In this document: piece after piece, positions 6,688-7,971 of the stretch
Position numbering within the stretch: the first letter of the stretch is position 1
Layout of the letters: each line of letters opens with the position of its first letter
NCBI GenBank assembly: GCA_052390495.1
Contig: JBQTGW010000066.1
Span: 1 to 7,971, forward strand
Source: GCA-003244245 sp052390495
GTDB taxonomy: Bacteria; Actinomycetota; Actinomycetes; Mycobacteriales; Pseudonocardiaceae
Direction: 5' to 3'
Length of the DNA: 7,971 bases
Position numbers and translations under genes: made by a program
Notes under the pieces: generated by a model
The model's database searches: none
What the model saw: the letters and a program-made list of their open reading frames with translations, nothing else
What the model was told of the DNA's origin: nothing

Positions 6688-7470
6688 ATGCGTTTCGCTC
6701 GTGTCCTGATGGATAACCACGCCAGGTGGGTCCGAGCCGGAACCGGTGACACGGTGACCTGTCTTAGCGACGTCCCGTGGCAGTCCGGCAGCCAACTGAC
6801 CGATCAGACTGTGCCACTGGACGCGGTGCGGTTATTGGCGCCAGCCGAGCCGAGCAAGATCGTGGCAGTAGGCCGTAACTACGCCGAACACGCCCGGGAG
6901 CTGGGACTCGAGCGTAGTGCGGCACCTCGGATCTTTTTCAAACCGCCCTCGGGTGTAGTTGGTCCCGGCACGGCGATTGTCTACCCGCGCATATCACAAG
7001 AAGTCCACTATGAGGCTGAGTTGGCCGTGATTATCGGCAGTCGGTGCCGGGACCTGCCGCCAGAGCACGCCGCAGCCGCCATTTTCGGCTACACATGCGC
7101 GAACGATGTGACGGCCCGCGACATCCAGCGCCGGGACGGGCAGCCGAGCTTCGCGAAGAGCTTCGACACATTCTGCCCACTGGGGCCGTGGCTGGAAACC
7201 GAGCTGGACCCAGCTGCTCTTGCAATCCGGTGCAGTGTGAATGGTAAGCAACGCCAAGACGGCCACACCTCGGACATGCTGTGGGCCGTACCCGATCTAC
7301 TGGCGTACATCTCCAGCGCCATGACCCTGTTCCCTGGAGATGTGGTGCTGACCGGAACTCCGGCCGGGGTGGGTCCCCTCCTGCCGGGTGACGAGGTGGC
7401 AGTCAGTATTGAGGGTATCGGTGAACTCAGCAATCCGGTGGTTGCTGAAGATTCAGCACGACTTGAGTAG
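6688..7470 (+). CDS. FAH-family hydrolase/isomerase (Rv2993c-like, DUF2437 N-terminus)
   Basis: From ATG 6688 this is a complete 260-residue protein. Residues 1-55 resemble the DUF2437 lead domain of actinobacterial FAH proteins (MRFARV...ARW...VRLLAP). The catalytic domain follows: KIVAVGRNYAEHAREL with the His68/Glu71 pair, HYEAEL giving metal ligands Glu109 and Glu111, NDVTARD giving Asp140, FAKSFD giving Lys157, and LTGTPAGVGP 221-230. The spacing of these residues matches FAHD1-type enzymes, which act on acylpyruvates or oxaloacetate; relatives are annotated 2-hydroxyhepta-2,4-diene-1,7-dioate isomerase. The substrate is uncertain. The frame is open back to GTG 6487, but those 67 codons are a PIN remnant plus linker foreign to the family. 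No clear Shine-Dalgarno precedes 6688, so initiation may be leaderless or depend on read-through from 6487. Confidence 0.87.
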   Translation: MRFARVLMDNHARWVRAGTGDTVTCLSDVPWQSGSQLTDQTVPLDAVRLLAPAEPSKIVAVGRNYAEHARELGLERSAAPRIFFKPPSGVVGPGTAIVYPRISQEVHYEAELAVIIGSRCRDLPPEHAAAAIFGYTCANDVTARDIQRRDGQPSFAKSFDTFCPLGPWLETELDPAALAIRCSVNGKQRQDGHTSDMLWAVPDLLAYISSAMTLFPGDVVLTGTPAGVGPLLPGDEVAVSIEGIGELSNPVVAEDSARLE

Positions 7471-7596
7471 TTTTCGCAGCTCACATCCGTGGCGGGAGTC
7501 CTGCACCGGCGTCGGCAGCTGGGTCAGGAAGCGGGTGGCGTAATGCGCTATCAACCAGGGCAACGGCAAGTTCGCCGGCTGTCGTGTGATCGTCAT
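7453..7596 (-). CDS. Small ORF of 47 residues, doubtful
   Basis: An ATG at 7596 opens 47 codons to TGA at 7453-7455, overlapping the FAH 3' end by 18 nt. About four-fifths of codons end in G or C, and the middle part (LPWLIAHYATRFLTQLPTP) looks protein-like, perhaps a helix. No ribosome-binding site is seen and I recognise no family. It could be a remnant of a larger gene, such as a transposase or regulator tail, or chance. Confidence 0.2.
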   Translation of the reverse strand: MTITRQPANLPLPWLIAHYATRFLTQLPTPVQDSRHGCELRKLLKSC

Positions 7597-7912
7597 ATCG
7601 AGTCGCAGGTTGGGTGTGGGTTTACTCTGTCCGGAGCGGGTGCGCCGGGATCCCGGTCAGGTCTGGGTCCTCTCTGGCTACTGCGGGATCTTCCTGGTGC
7701 CGGGCCGGTGCCCTCTGATTGGTGTTTCGGCAGAGGAGGGTGCTCACCGGGCTGTGTTCTTCCGACAAGGTGATCAGGGGCTGGGCTGGTGGCTGGTCGC
7801 GCCGGGCACGGCGGTCACCGGCTCCGGAGAGTGGGAGGCCTGTGCCTCCCCCGGTGTCATCGCTGGTCGATGCTGCCTGAGCAGGACCCCGCCCGCCCTG
7901 CCGGTCACCTGA
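7586..7912 (+). CDS. Hypothetical ORF of 108 residues, doubtful
   Basis: The frame opens at GTG 7586 and ends at TGA 7910-7912. The translation, e.g. VWVLSGYCGIFLVPG and GLGWWLVAPG, has some hydrophobic order and fairly G/C-rich third positions, but it is rich in Cys, Gly and Arg and fits no family I know. No clear ribosome-binding site is present. It is the best plus-strand candidate in the otherwise empty 3' 500 bp and may be chance. Confidence 0.15.
   Translation: MIVISSRRLGVGLLCPERVRRDPGQVWVLSGYCGIFLVPGRCPLIGVSAEEGAHRAVFFRQGDQGLGWWLVAPGTAVTGSGEWEACASPGVIAGRCCLSRTPPALPVT
7833..7850. terminator. GC-rich hairpin, possible terminator
   Basis: GGGAGGC (7833-7839) and GCCTCCC (7844-7850) pair perfectly around a CTGT loop. 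No T-run follows on either strand, as is common for actinobacterial terminators, so its role is uncertain. It lies inside the doubtful 108-codon ORF, which weakens either that ORF or the terminator reading. Confidence 0.3.
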
Positions 7913-7971
7913 AGTAACGTGCAACGGCGGGCTGCGACCATGCTGTGGCCCTGTCCTGTCCTCACCCCCCG

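Larger units (their letters stand above)
7471..7971. other. Region after the FAH gene with no confident gene
   Basis: About 500 bp with no recognisable product on either strand. Besides the two weak ORFs and the hairpin noted separately, there is an imperfect inverted repeat near 7801-7822 (GCCGG...CCGGC) and a C-run at the window end. No tRNA, insertion-sequence ends or CRISPR-like repeats were seen. It may be ordinary intergenic DNA or decayed gene remains. Confidence 0.5.

Noticed and set aside
7444..7457. Inverted repeat GCTGAA/TTCAGC near the FAH stop as a terminator
   Set aside because: The stem is short with a 2-nt centre, lies inside the coding sequence, and the TTTT at 7471 is too far downstream.
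1..7971. The window as a closed circular replicon
   Set aside because: Joining 7971 to base 1 does not restore the PIN gene: the bases before position 1 would read Ser-Pro-Arg-like codons, not the expected GVVAQV. No replication gene or origin is seen.

Overview
The window is high-GC DNA with strongly G/C-ending codons and frequent GTG starts. It looks like an actinomycete chromosome (streptomycete, pseudonocardial or frankial type); the species cannot be told. It reads as an accessory island of NLR-like signalling proteins and PIN-domain toxins set beside one housekeeping-type metabolic gene.

Layout, left to right. (1) Bases 1-247 (+) hold the C-terminal two-thirds of a PIN-domain (VapC-like) protein cut by the window edge. 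(2) Bases 234-2840 (-) and 2952-5615 (-) are two tandem paralogues of about 870-890 residues. Each has a TIR domain, an NB-ARC (STAND ATPase) domain and about six and a half 42-residue tetratricopeptide repeats. The whole gene plus about 45 bp of upstream DNA has been duplicated. The order is that of NLR-like regulators: effector, nucleotide switch, repeat sensor. (3) Bases 5616-5773 are a divergent control region. (4) Bases 5774-6010 and 6007-6441 (+) are a complete vapBC toxin-antitoxin pair with a GTGA overlap and a probable leaderless promoter. (5) Bases 6487-6615 (+) encode only the N-terminal third of a second PIN protein, running in frame, without a stop, into (6) a complete fumarylacetoacetate-hydrolase (FAH) family enzyme at 6688-7470 (+). 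(7) Bases 7471-7971 hold no confident gene, only two weak ORF candidates and one strong hairpin.

The most striking observation joins the two ends. The PIN fragment at 6487-6615 stops at the family residue where the fragment at the window start begins. Put together, with one codon missing, they give a complete PIN protein of about 125 residues, but the halves lie in permuted order (C-half left, N-half right) with the TIR/NB-ARC genes and vapBC between them. This could mean Campbell-type integration of a circular element broken inside its own PIN gene, a tandem duplication with a truncated copy, or a contig edge at a repeat. The first would make bases 1-6615 a mobile defence/addiction cargo inserted next to the FAH gene.

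A plausible working picture, mostly inference, is that the paralogous TIR-NB-ARC-TPR proteins are sensors of infection or stress with a TIR output, and the toxin-antitoxin modules stabilise the island. The TIR-NB-ARC-TPR architecture also resembles the actinobacterial FxSxx-COOH-system TPR proteins, but no FxsA/FxsB-type partner is visible here.
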